Shown: positions 11,801-23,300 of the stretch, in pieces
Numbering within the stretch: position 1 is the first letter of the stretch
Layout: each line of letters opens with the position of its first letter
Assembly (NCBI GenBank): GCA_016801885.1
Contig: CM028887.1
Span: 23,173,115 to 23,237,114 of the forward strand
From: Toxotes chatareus
Lineage: Eukaryota; Chordata; Actinopteri; Toxotidae
Reading direction: 5' to 3'
Length of the DNA stretch: 64,000 bases
The notes under the pieces: generated by a model
The model's database searches: none
Seen by the model: only the letters and a program-made list of their open reading frames with translations
Told to the model about the DNA's origin: nothing
Position numbers and translations under genes: made by a program

Positions 11801-14400
11801 CTGAACCTTCAGCTGGTGAACCTGCTTCAAGTTTGGAGGAAAAAATAATCAGAAATGCAGTTCAAGTGTGTGCACTACCTGATGACCCAACTACAGAAGA
11901 GAAACAATCACCAGCTGTTATACAGCTAATGTCCATCACGTCCAAGGACACATCTGACCCTCATTTACAGATGTCTAAAATCCAGTTCTTGGCACAGTTG
12001 GCAGTGTCGCCTATAGTTCAAGCCCCAGAAGAGGTAATGTGATCAAACAATTATCTTTTCAATTACTCAATTTAAAAATTGTGAAAAAATGTGGAGTAAT
12101 TTTGACTTCCCATGGCCCAAGGTGACATCTTCAAATTATTGTCTGAACAAAAGTTCAAAACACAAAGGTATTCAGTTTACAATGAAACTATGTTTTTTTT
12201 TTTTGGTTACTATTTTTGCTTGATAAATGACTGAAACATTCAATAAAATATCAAAACAGTTATGGTTTATTCTTCTCTTGATGGATCAAGAGATCATCCG
12301 TTGTTTCAGCTCTACTGCAGGAACCAGGAAAGGTGAAATATAGGTTTTATTTTCTCATCTTCATTGTAGTAATGTACACCCCAGCGTCTAGGCTGTTAAC
12401 TGCCATTTTGTAAATAATTGTTTTCTCAACAGTCCAACTCACTTTCCTAGTATTGAAACTGAGGGGGTGAGTGAGGGATATGCAGTATTAAAATGTGTAG
12501 AACATATTGGCTGCAAAAAAAGTATTTTGGTTACTATGCAATGTATGTTTTTGCTAAAAGAAAAATTTTCTTGCTCTTTTGATAGGCATCTTCCATTGAC
12601 TCTGCACATACCAGAGCTTGTAGTGCAGAAACCAGCAACAGTGGCAAGAAAGGATTACAGGAAAACTCCCTCGTGGCCAGACTCCAAGGTCACCTCAAAG
12701 CTCACTTACAAACTAGAAGAACTGAACCAAATCCAGAGCCATGCGCAGAAACAGAGACCACCTCTGTAAGCACAAAGAAACTTAGATTAGACAATCACAG
12801 TCCAAATGACAGAAACACAGCCAGTGAACCTGTTCTCATTAGCCTTAAAAAGTCAGGTGTAGCTGAAGATGTAACATCTTCAAACAAGACTACTAATGGC
12901 CCCATTCCCTACAGTCCCAAGAGTATTGGCCTATGTAAAGGTATTGCTAGATCCAACAGGAGTGTTAGTGAAACAAGTAGAAGCTCAAAGGCTACTAGTG
13001 AATCTACTCCAGTGAGTCCTAGGAGGTCTAGTTCAGGTAGAAATGGTGTAAATGTTAAATTCACATCTTTTAGTATTCAAAGGTCTTGTTCAACTAAGGA
13101 TGGTGCTAGCCCTAAAAAGACTAAAAATGGTGCTAGCCTGAAAAATAAAACATCCTCCTCTGTGAGCACCAAGATGACTAGTTTGACTAGAGATTGTTCA
13201 AAAGTTAAACAGAGTCAATCCACTTTTATGAGCACTAAACTGATTCAAAGTTCTTTCAGTCCTAGGAGAACCAAAGGTAGTGCTGTTGCTAAAACACAGA
13301 GTGAAACTGGTTCCCCAAGTGTTAGGTGGCCTAAACTGACTAAAGATGGTGTCAGTCCTAGAGAGACTGGGGAATCTACTCCTGCCAAGAAACCCAGATT
13401 AATTCACGACGTGACCAGTCCTAAAACGAATTTAAGAGTTTTGAATGCTAAAAAGTTAGCTAAAGCAGCAAAAGCCACAACGATAGCTAAAATGAAAAAT
13501 CCCACGAAGCTGCAGAATGGAGCTAAATCAAGTCATTTAGCAGAGAACCAGGCCAGCTGTGAAGCTGAGAAAAAATATACGGCTAAAGCTGTGTGGATTC
13601 CTCCTCAAATGCCCACCAGTAAAGCACTGTCAGCAGGCGGAAAGAGGTCGTCGCTGTTTCTGGTGAAGAAAGAGACAAGATCCTCAAGATCCCAGGATCA
13701 TACAGTGAGTTACCCCCCTAGTGTTTCTCTCCACCCCATACCTGTCAAAGCACCACCTATTGTATCACCATTACAGCCTTTGTCAGTCATTGGCGGGCGT
13801 CTGCTAAAGAATCAGTGTGGGGAGTGCGGCCGCATCCTTAGCAGCGGTGCTGCCCTGGAGAGCCACGTCAGTCTCCACACAGGATGCCGACCTTTTTCGT
13901 GTACGCTTTGTGGGAAAGGCTTCCCAGACGCCAAGGGTCTGAAACGGCATGGCCGGGTGCACCGCAATGGTAGGATCCATGTCTGCCAGCAGTGCGGGAA
14001 GGGCTTTGTCTATCGTTTTGGCCTCACCAAACACCTTCAGATGGTGCACAGCAGACTTAAACCTTTTGTCTGCCAGATCTGCAACAAAGGATTTTTCACT
14101 AAGCGGGATGTGGAAGCACACATACGGATCCACACTGGAGAGAAACCATTCCACTGCAACCTCTGTGACAAAAAATTCACAAGGAGAGTAGAACTAAATG
14201 TACATTTGAGGTGGCATAATGGGGAGAAGAGACACTGGTGTCCATACTGCGGAAAAGGATTTTTAGACTTCAATAACCTGAAGAGGCACAAGTATATCCA
14301 CACAGGGGAGAAACCACATTCCTGCCCCCACTGCCCCAAACACTTCACACAGTCAGGCCACCTGAAAAAGCATGTAAAAAATGTACATAAAATCCAGTGA
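5812..14400 (+). CDS. Large AT-hook / C2H2 zinc-finger protein (3 coding exons, predicted 1591 aa)
   Basis: Probable nuclear transcription or chromatin factor. Coding exons are 5812-6082, 9344-12033 and 12586-14400, joined in phases 1 and 0 at GT-AG sites. Exon 1 (MSADDFQTKY) gives a helical module of about 60 residues that resembles the N-terminus of the neighbouring minus-strand zinc-finger protein. Exon 2 encodes about 900 residues of Ser/Thr/Pro/Gln-rich, probably disordered sequence with one AT-hook-like motif (RRKRGRPPKKGK, near residue 272). Exon 3 starts with a basic Ser-rich region containing many S-P and S-x-K/R motifs and ends with seven C2H2 fingers, about residues 1397-1589. Two standard TGEKP linkers are visible, before fingers 5 and 7. 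The stop follows the last finger closely. I do not recognise a specific orthologue. Confidence 0.85.
6319..6777. mobile_element. MITE-like element with terminal inverted repeats, in intron 1
   Basis: The left end begins AAGGCCAGTGTA and the right end, read on the other strand, begins AAGGCCAGTTTA. The inverted match extends over 24 bp with about two mismatches. The element is flanked by GTA at 6316-6318 and GTA at 6778-6780, a possible 3-bp target duplication as made by PIF/Harbinger elements. There is no transposase inside, and a short CCACCCT tandem run lies near the left end. The superfamily is my inference. Confidence 0.6.
6905..7285. repeat. Degenerate interspersed repeat
   Basis: The segment containing ATTGAATTTACCACAGGT and later TTGTCATTATGGGGT resembles a repeat I recall from many teleost introns. 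The class is not certain (LINE tail or DNA transposon remnant). It lies in intron 1 of the plus-strand zinc-finger gene. Confidence 0.45.
7286..8304. other. Intron 1 sequence, nothing recognised
   Basis: The stretch holds a poly-T run near 7447-7463 and short chance open frames. I see no domain, splice-supported exon or repeat I can name. Confidence 0.4.
8305..8420. repeat. Teleost interspersed repeat (ACTAACGATTATTTTC type)
   Basis: The segment starts with AACTAACGATTATTTTCAGT and ends near TTATAAAATGTCAACAAAAT. This pattern recurs in many fish introns. The copy is short and diverged. Family name and class are not known to me. Confidence 0.45.
8775..9030 (+). repeat. 3'-tail of a teleost non-LTR retroelement with (TTGAA)n end
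   Basis: The block contains GGTTTCTTCCTGTTAAAAGG, then CAGCGCTTTGAGAC and GGCGCTATATAAATAAAATT. It ends in a short ATTGA/ATTGAATT microsatellite. This is the usual 3' end of an abundant LINE/SINE family in percomorph fish (recognised from memory, not searched). It sits about 300 bp before exon 2 of the plus-strand zinc-finger gene. Confidence 0.65.
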
Positions 14401-16220
14401 GAGGGAGGACATAGCAGATTATTTTTGTAATGAAAAATATTACGTCTTGTCATGTGGGAATACTTGGAGTGGAAAGATTTTTTTGTTTGATGCAGTGTAT
14501 TTGTAAAACAAATGCAGATGGAGACTTGCAGTCCCCCACTTAAAAGAATAGTTCAGCATTTTGGGAAGTACTTACATGCTTTCTTTCCAAGAGTTCGATA
14601 AGAAGATCCATATCACTATGATGTCTGTGTGTAAAGTATGGAACTGGAGTCATGTGACAGGGTTACTTCTCCCTTGGTTACCATGCACTCTACTTAGCTC
14701 AGACATGACTGAAGTACATAACATGTTATTTAGTGTTTATATGTGTTTATAGGTATCTTCTTGAGCTTTGGAGAGACTCAGTTTACCCCCACCCCCCATT
14801 CCAGTAACCAGTCTTCATGCTAACCTAAATGATCATCTCCCATCTCCGTGTCCAACATTCAAACATGAGCATGGTCACTTTTCATTAGAAAACAAAAGCA
14901 TATTTTCCAAAATGTCAAACTAATCTTTTAGTTTGATATTTGAGGGAAAGTCTGACATCTCTCAGAAAAATAATTTCTGAAACCGATTGTCCTGAATTTA
15001 CATGTCTAATTTTTTATTTTTATTTTTGCTTAATTTATTTTATGATTATACAAACCCAGTTTTAAAATACTGTGTAGCTCTACTAGGTAGCCTGTTTGGG
15101 TTAGTATTACAGAATAATGTTTAGTCTGACACCAGCCTGGAGTAACATTTAAGTAATAATGAAACATTGGTTTCCGATTTAGTGCCAACATCTGCATGTT
15201 AGAGTCATCACACTTTTTTACTGTGATGAATTTTCTTCTTGGTTCATCACAATATTTTCAGCAGATATGTTAAAATCTCTCATCGTCATAATATCACTTA
15301 AAAAAACTGACATTAGTTAATTAGTAGATTAAATTTAACTGTAAAAATGTTAACAGTTTGAATTGTGTTTACAAATTATATTTATATTGCTCTTTTTTCA
15401 TTACATGGCTTTTCATTGCTTACAAAACAAAATTGGCAATAAGGGTTAATTATACTGCTTGTGCAATAGTTTACCAGCTCAAACAAGGACTATGAAGGTG
15501 CATTCACACTGGACATGAAGATTTTTTTTATTTTTTGTAAGAATTTGACCTCTAGAATGTTTTGCAGTCTGTGTTTAATCCCTGACTGTACAGTCATTGT
15601 GTGTCCTGCTGTGTATGTGAGTGCCTCAGACCAGACTCTGATTTGCAACTTACCTTGAGCTCCACACAGTATCGCTATCAGAAAGTGGAGGCATGAAGTT
15701 CATATCACTCAAGCTGATATATTTTCTGCAGGAGCGGACACACATTGGTCTCAGTATTTAAATTCACATCTGATTATGTTTACATTATTTTGTCTGCATT
15801 TGCCTTGAATTCTGGCTTTATTTTCAGCCTAAAAATACCTTAAGAGGATGGGTCACTGTCCCATAAGTTGCACTAGAGCTCAGCTTCATGAAAGGAGCAC
15901 ATTTAATGTCAAAGTTGGAATTAAACTTTTTTATTTTATAGATGTTTTAAATTGCACAAAAAAACAGTTTAGATGTTTGTCATTACTTAAATCCCTTTTT
16001 TTTGTCTGAAAGACATGTTTATAGCTCACTTCTCATTTTCTCAAAGTGCTAACTACTTTTGTTAGTCAACTCTGACCCATCGTCCTTTTATAATTTTAAA
16101 TGGCGTTCAAGAAATTGTAAATATTCTTAATTTATGTTGATTTGATCTGGATAAAATAGATGTATATTTTCTTGGTCCTGTCATTTGAGAAAACAGAAAA
16201 TAAATGTAGAAATGTCCTAC
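14401..16220 (+). other. Probable 3' UTR of the large zinc-finger gene
   Basis: This AT-rich stretch follows the stop codon. The first clear AATAAA on the plus strand that I see is at 16199-16204. A repeat copy sits inside at 14548-14710. The true 3' end could be earlier through a variant signal. Confidence 0.4.
14548..14710 (+). repeat. Teleost repeat family A, copy 1
   Basis: It begins at AGTTCAGCATTTTGGGAAGT and includes a TCGATAAGAAGATCCATA block and a later TTAGCTCAGACATGACT block. Related copies in this window are at 18555-18730 (inverted) and 55310-55420. The family is common in fish introns; its class is not certain. Confidence 0.55.
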
Positions 16221-17325
16221 TGACCACCTTCTGTGCTGTTGTGTCAGAAAACATCTTTTTTTTTGTTTGTTTTTCTTTTTTATGATTTGAGGAAATGTTG
16301 GTCAGCTTTGACATTTTCTTCTGCAGGGACACTGCATTTTCAGATTAATTCTACCATCATTCAAGTACAGTGGAGGTGAGGTGAATGTTGTTGAATGAAA
16401 GAGACATTAGAAAAGACTCCAATGTTGTGGTCATAGACCATTGTGTTCTAAAACTGCTGCCACTGAGGCCCATCCACTACGTGATGACTGATTGTTATTG
16501 TATATCAGTCTTTCTTTTTAATCCAAATAGTAATTCTCACTTTACAGCAGTATTATTGTCTCTTCAAATCTGACTGTTGCATCTACTCTGCTGTACCTGT
16601 TGCTCTCAGGTGCTCTATCGTCTGAAGACATGAACCTAATTGTCCAAAGAAAATTCATCAGTCAGTTCCATAGAGTTTTAGTGGGTTTCTTGGCATAATG
16701 TAAACAAAATCATCCACAGCATGGCAACTGTACCATGTACTACACAAAGAATGCCCGTCTTTAGGCAATGATTGACATTTTTATTACCCAAAAATGCAAA
16801 ATATGTCCATAGAAGATCATTTAATATACAATATATATGTTTAATATATGTTTTTTCAAGGTAAATGTATTTAAATGCGATTAAACAGGGAGAATAATCT
16901 TCCTTCTTGCTCATGCTATGCACTGATTTTTTTCCTGACTCCCCTGAAATGATCACACCTATTGTAGTAGCTCACAAGAAAAATACAGGCATGTTATTGT
17001 GCATTTTAATGGGTACAAATGGTTTTCTGCTGCCACACACCACACATGCAGGCGCCAAAGATTTGTTCCAAGAAAGATTTTTTTTTTCCCCAAATCTGAA
17101 ATGTGTTACATACACTAGAAAAAAATGTAGTCATGCAGTACAGCACTGCTTAATCAGCGCTCACATTTTATTTAAACAGGATATCTGAGCACAAAATGAC
17201 TATCACCAATAGAAAATTTCATAGCAAAGACACATTGTTTTAAATAATTTAGAATCATAAACAGTCTATCCAATACCCAGTGCAGAGTGCAGATGTAAGA
17301 CGCTGAGCAACCTAACCTAAGCCCT
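16221..17325. other. Spacer between convergent zinc-finger (+) and vwa7 (-) genes
   Basis: No gene is recognised. A candidate minus-strand polyadenylation signal for vwa7 (AATAAA on minus) is at 17167-17172, which would give a short 3' UTR of about 150-180 bases. Confidence 0.4.
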
Positions 17326-20300
17326 TCAAGGCCGCATTACAAAAGCAGAAATCAGCAGACACAACCACAGTGGCAGTGACAGACTTAAAGCAGGAGGGCC
17401 ACCCGAGCGAACAATTGAGTGATAGCACTTTCCCACATTGCCGACATTATCTACAGCTATGAACTCAACAATCTGCGAGCAGCAGGAGGCATTATAGTTC
17501 GCCTGGATGATGGGAGCACTCAGGGAGGTGTATGTTAGGTTTCCATCGCCCTGTCGGAGGGAGATTCTCTCTATGCCGGTGCCGTTTCCATCAGTAAGGT
17601 TGGCCGAGAGCTCCCACTGGAAAGGTCCACACTGAGACACATCTTGAGGGCAGTCATCAGCCAGCACACTAACCACTTCACACAAAGGCTGAACAAAATC
17701 AGTGATCTGGACAGGGAACAGCAAAAAAATGTGGGAAATTTAAGCATGAATTACAGCAAAGGGAAAGATCCACATGACACTTGTATAACTTCTAAAGAAA
17801 CGCATCTGTTCTATGGTCACGTTCAAAAGCTTTTCTATTTATTTATTTCACTCTTTCTATCTAGGTGTAATCCAGAATGTGTCTGGTTACCTTGGTAACA
17901 ACGGACAATCTCAGAACGACGTAATTGGAGTCGACACCACTGGACGACTTGGCTTCTATAGTCAGAGTGATGTCAGTGCCTGACGTTGTGCTGGCAGGTG
18001 GTGTAATGGTCAGCGTAGCATTAGTATATTCTCCGGTTGTCAAGGTGAGGCTGTCAAGAAAAGCAAGAAAAATACCAACCTTGATTACGGGAACTGTAAT
18101 TGTGTGCATTTTGATTGAAATTTGAAGATGTAGGGGCTGAGAGGTTGTTTTTGTCGTGGGAAACTTGAGGTTTTGGGTGGAGTAGTAATACTGGACTCAC
18201 CCTAATATTTACTTCAATTGGTGGGTGGGGTTGCACATGTTACTCCACCCAAACTTAACTTTGCCCCAAGCAACAGGCAGCCAGGATGGATATTTGAGGT
18301 ATAATGAGATACTTCAACACCATTTCCAGATATTTATGGAATTTGTACAGCTTTAGCTGTTTGTTTAATCTGCACAAAAATGGAAGCGTAAAAAGAACAA
18401 TTCGCAGTTTTATGGGGGGTTTTGTGCAAGACTATTTCTTAGCCAGGACCAGTAACTGGTCTTGCAATCTAGTGACTGTAATGTAACTGTAGTGACAGTA
18501 ACTGGTCTTGGCCAAACAAATGGGATATTGATTTAGATGTACCAGCCTGAGGAACTTCTTACTGTGCCATTGGATAGAAGGTTTCCAGTCTTTGTGCTAA
18601 GCTGTGCTAACCTGCTGCCAGTTTTATATTCGTATTTTGACGAACACACGAGAGTGGTATCTATTTCCCCCCTCTGCAAGAAAGCAAAATAGCATATTTC
18701 CCAAAATGCTGAACTATTCCTGTCGAACATCTAGAGATATTCCTGTCTATGATGATAAAGACATTTAGCAAAGGAATTCTTTTTAGCTGCTTCCCCTCAC
18801 CTGCTTGGGTAGTTCATGTTGAAGTTTCGGTCATTTCTGGCACTGATGGAATACTGACCACCAGAACCCTGGGTCATTACACTGAAGGGGAGCGTGAAAG
18901 TTGTACCTGGCTCCACACTGCTGTCCACCGCAGCCTAGATAGGAAATAAAAGAAAAGAACAAGGGAAAGAAGGAGGTGAAGAAGAGTGATGTAATTCTCA
19001 CACTAAAAAGTTTCAATGATCTCAGTTATAATTCTAAAATAAACTGGATTTGTATCAGTATCATTTGGATACAGTATTCCTTTACACCCCCCATGGTTTC
19101 TGTCATCTATCAAACAAAAGCTGCATGAATGGATATACAGGTTCTGAGGAGGATGTAAAGACACAGACCTGGATGTTCACTTTGGAGACGGACATTTGGG
19201 TGGTAGACTGCCTCTGAAATACAGTGTTTGACACTTTGTCCGTTCCTTTCAGAAGAACCACAAACTCTCCTTCAGGGACCGTATCAACAGTCACCAGGAT
19301 GTCTCCGTTGCCCATGTCAGCCATTGTGCTATTGCTCATAGCCTCAGGACCAGACACAGTCACCAGGCCAATGTTTCCAACAGTCATTGAGGACGGACCT
19401 TTCCTTCCCATTACTGAGAGCATCAAGGTGGCTGGCTGGCCTGAGTTTCCAGAGGAGAGAAACAGAGAAGCAAGGTAGGGAGAGTTCACTTGAACTTGTA
19501 TGAACTGATTTTTTGGTCACTTATCAGCAAGCTGTAATCACTAGATTGATGTATTATCACCTTACAAAGCTGGTGACAGCAAACTAGTTAGCAAACACTT
19601 ACACATTTTACACATCCAGCGCAGAGAAACATTAGCAACGATTAAAGTGAATTGTCTTTCTGGCCACCTGGTAAACATAAGTCCAAGATCCACTCTGATT
19701 TTAGAGACTATATTCACCAGCTATTCACTAATTTTATCTGTCTGCTGTTTGGTGCTGGACGGGTAGTATGAGAGTGAATCAAAACAAGACATCTGCAGGC
19801 CTTAAAATCAAAACAATAAGGTTAAAGATGCTAATGTGCTCTGCAGAGTCGAGGGGAACTGCAAAGGTGATCATGGGAAACAGTCACAGATGAAGTACTT
19901 TTAGGGGCCTAATTGCTTTTCACCACTAGATGATGCTGTTGTAGCACAGAGAGCGCTTATTGTAGCCACTTGCCTCAGATAACACATGTACATTATTTAA
20001 CTACATTGTGACTAACAACTCAGCCATCAAATGATAACTCAGTCATTTGGATGTTTGATATTCTGGGTGTAAAATGTTGCTGAAACATCAAAACATTCTC
20101 TATGATTGGAAAAAATGTACACGATGTACAGATGCTGTTGACAGCTGCTCTTGTGAAACAGTAAAATTGATTTATTGCATGTTACCTGCTTGTGGACGCC
20201 CACTGAGTACTGCATAACCTGGGTGAGGTCCTTTGAATCTTTCCACAAAATCATAGATGAACGTAATAGTACTCTGGCCTGGAAACACAAATGCACACTT

Positions 20301-23300
20301 AGAGTAAATACAGATACACGCCAGTGAATTCAGTCAACTCAGTGAACCTATCAACAGAAGCAACATCAGTCTACAAACGTTGCAGTGGGAATAAACATGC
20401 TAGTGATAAGAAACACTTTAATCTACAAATCAAGCTGTGTGCAAGAGGGCACAATTTCAATAGCACTTTTGTACAGAAAGATTGTGTATGTGTGTAATTA
20501 ACAAATATGCGGTGTCTGACCTGTGACTTTGAGTGTGTATGGTTGGTTGGAGTTGATGTTGATCTGCCAGGTTCCTGTCTGCTTGTCAGGATTGAGACGA
20601 ATTCTCCTCAGGTTGCCCACTGTCTGAATGGTCCCCAGTTTACCACTGGCCTCAGTGCTGCTCTGGCTCACACCTGGAAATGTTCAGCATGCATTATTAG
20701 TCATAAAGATCTATCACAATAATGTTCTTAGACAGAAAGATGGACATGGTGAGCTACCTGCAGGGTTGGTCAGTTCGAAAGTGATGGATGTCCCTGTGAT
20801 GTAGATGGTGATATTTTGAAGAGATTCATCCAACTTGAAGGGGAAGCTCTCCTGCTTCCCAGGAGTCCTCTCTTGCTGAAGAACTGTCACCTAGGGCAGA
20901 AGGGACAGCAAGAGGAAAAAAATTGATGATTTCAATTCTTTGGACTGATCCAGCCACGAAAGGTCTCCTAGATGCTTTAGACTGAACAGGATGAACCTAC
21001 CAGAGCTGAAGTAGAGGTGTCAAGGATGATGTCTGTGGCCTGAGGCAGCTGTCTTTTGGACACCTGGATGGCCTGGCCTCCAGAGGCCAGAGCCAGGTCC
21101 TTGTAGTCGTTAAAGGAAGGAGCTGTGAGGGAACGACGGCGCCTCCTACTGGCCCCAGTCATGAAGAATGACACCTGTGGAGATTAGTTAATGTGGAGAT
21201 TACAACCCCAGCTATCTGAGTTAAATTTACACATATAGACTGAGTGAACTCTGGTTATCACTGGTCTCAGTCAGTATTTACTGTTGACTTGGTGCTCCTG
21301 ATGAGTGCAACAATCGTGTCCTTGAGGGCGATGTCTTTGGGTGGAGCATCAGTGAAAACATAGATGTAGGAGGAGCCTGGGGCACCAGTGAGAGCCAGCT
21401 GAAGAAGCAAAATAATGGGTCAGATCAGGTAATTCTGAATCACTACAGCCTTTCAAGGATCCATTTAAATATCTGGAAAAATGTTGACAAAGACCATCCT
21501 AGTTACAATATGACAATATCATAGCTTTAATACCTGGAGTCCTGACAGACACATCTCAGGGGTATCACCCCCACCTGTCGCTGTGAGTTTAGAAATTTCT
21601 TTTTTCATCTTATCAGGGTCTGTTGTCCTGATCATAGGCCCAAAACCTACATAAAAAACAAAGAAAACCTTTTCTCATTTTAAATCCCACAGAACCATGT
21701 TGTCTGTGTGCAGATTTACAGTATGCACCACATTTTTCTTTGTCTATTTTATCTACAGATATTACAAATATTAAAGAAACCGGCTTGAAAAAAGTCCCTC
21801 TGATAAATGGAGAGGCACAGTTCAACCAATATTTCACATGGAGTGCTTCACCTATAAGATGAGGGGGGACTTGATACAAAGTTATTAATATATTGATTGT
21901 TATTTGGATGTATCACTTGGTGACAAACTTATTAACTTCACCAATGCATGTTGGAAAAAAAATAATGTTGTCAGCACTATGAAGATGTATGAAGCAATGT
22001 GATGACAAAAAAATAGTAAAATAAAATCTAACCAGTAGAAATAGAAATATACAGTCAAAAATTACATATATAACATGCTACGGCGTTATCACATTGTCAG
22101 GTGTCTAACATTACCAATGCTTTCCTAAACATGGTAGAAAAGTTCATACTGGGGTCATTGAAGGGCACCAGGATGTACTCGGAGGGCTCATCCTGTGTTC
22201 CTTTTTTGCTGTCAATGATTTCATAAACAACTGCCCTCGCTTCATCGATGTCATCAGACATGCTGCCAGTGGTGTCAATGACAAAGCACACGACAGACGA
22301 GCGGGCAATCCCCATCATTCTGTGAGAAATAAAGACAGAATGTTACATTTTTATCCTATAATAAGCAATTGAGAATGCTTTCTTTCATGAATGCACAACA
22401 AGCCGATATTTTTCAAATCGGGCAGTCACACCTCAGAAAATCTTTATCCCCGGCAGCTAAACGGATGTCCTCCAGTAGCTGGAGGCTTGCAGCTGTGGCT
22501 GCTTTCACAGCAGAATCGTGGAGGGCCACGTTGTCAGAGCGACGCTCATCTTTGCTGATGCCACCACGAGGATATATTGTGCTGGTCATGTCACCTTGAC
22601 CTCCATGGCTACATTTACCTGGCACAGACCAGACGGGGCAGGTCAAACTAGGTCATGGTTCAAAATGAATTATATGGTGGACTTGTAACTGTCGTGCTCA
22701 AGTGTCCGTGATTTTGAATAATGAGTGTTGCATGCAGATTTTAATGCTATATTTCAACTCAGTAAATATTTGGAAAACTTGAATGTCGGAGTAACACAAG
22801 TGTGTATGTTAGTTAGTGGTTAACCATAACATCTAGATTCCCTATATGGTGTAAAAGGAATAGCCGACATTATTACGTGTACTGTATGTGTACGACAAGA
22901 GTTAATGTTATGATCAGCCCCTATTGGGATTTATTTTGAACTCTGTGTTGGACTCTTTTCTTTACACCTACATATGCTGTAGTGATAAATTTTGCCAGTA
23001 ACTATGCGCCTCTCATTTAGCCTGGTGTTCTTTATGACTGTGAATGAAAAGGGGTCAGTGTATCTGAATATGGTTTGAAGATATGTTTGATACCTTGAGG
23101 CTTGTAAGAAGAAGAGATTCCCATGTAGCCTGATGTCAGTTTCTTCTCTTTCAGGATGTTGGGGAGGATGGGATTGGGGCATGTTCCACTGGCGCAGTCA
23201 CTGCAGGTGGCAGTGTTGACATCTACACAACAAACACGATACAGGATTAACAATACATTAAAGTCCAGACCAAGGTAAGTGGGCATTACTTCATTGCACA

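Noticed and set aside
22100..22149. Longer form of vwa7 exon 7 ending at a second donor (GTAATG) near 22114
   Set aside because: Use of that donor adds 35 bases and leaves phase 0, while the next exon needs phase 1. The earlier donor (GTATGA at 22149) restores the family reading NDPSFGPMIRTTDP.
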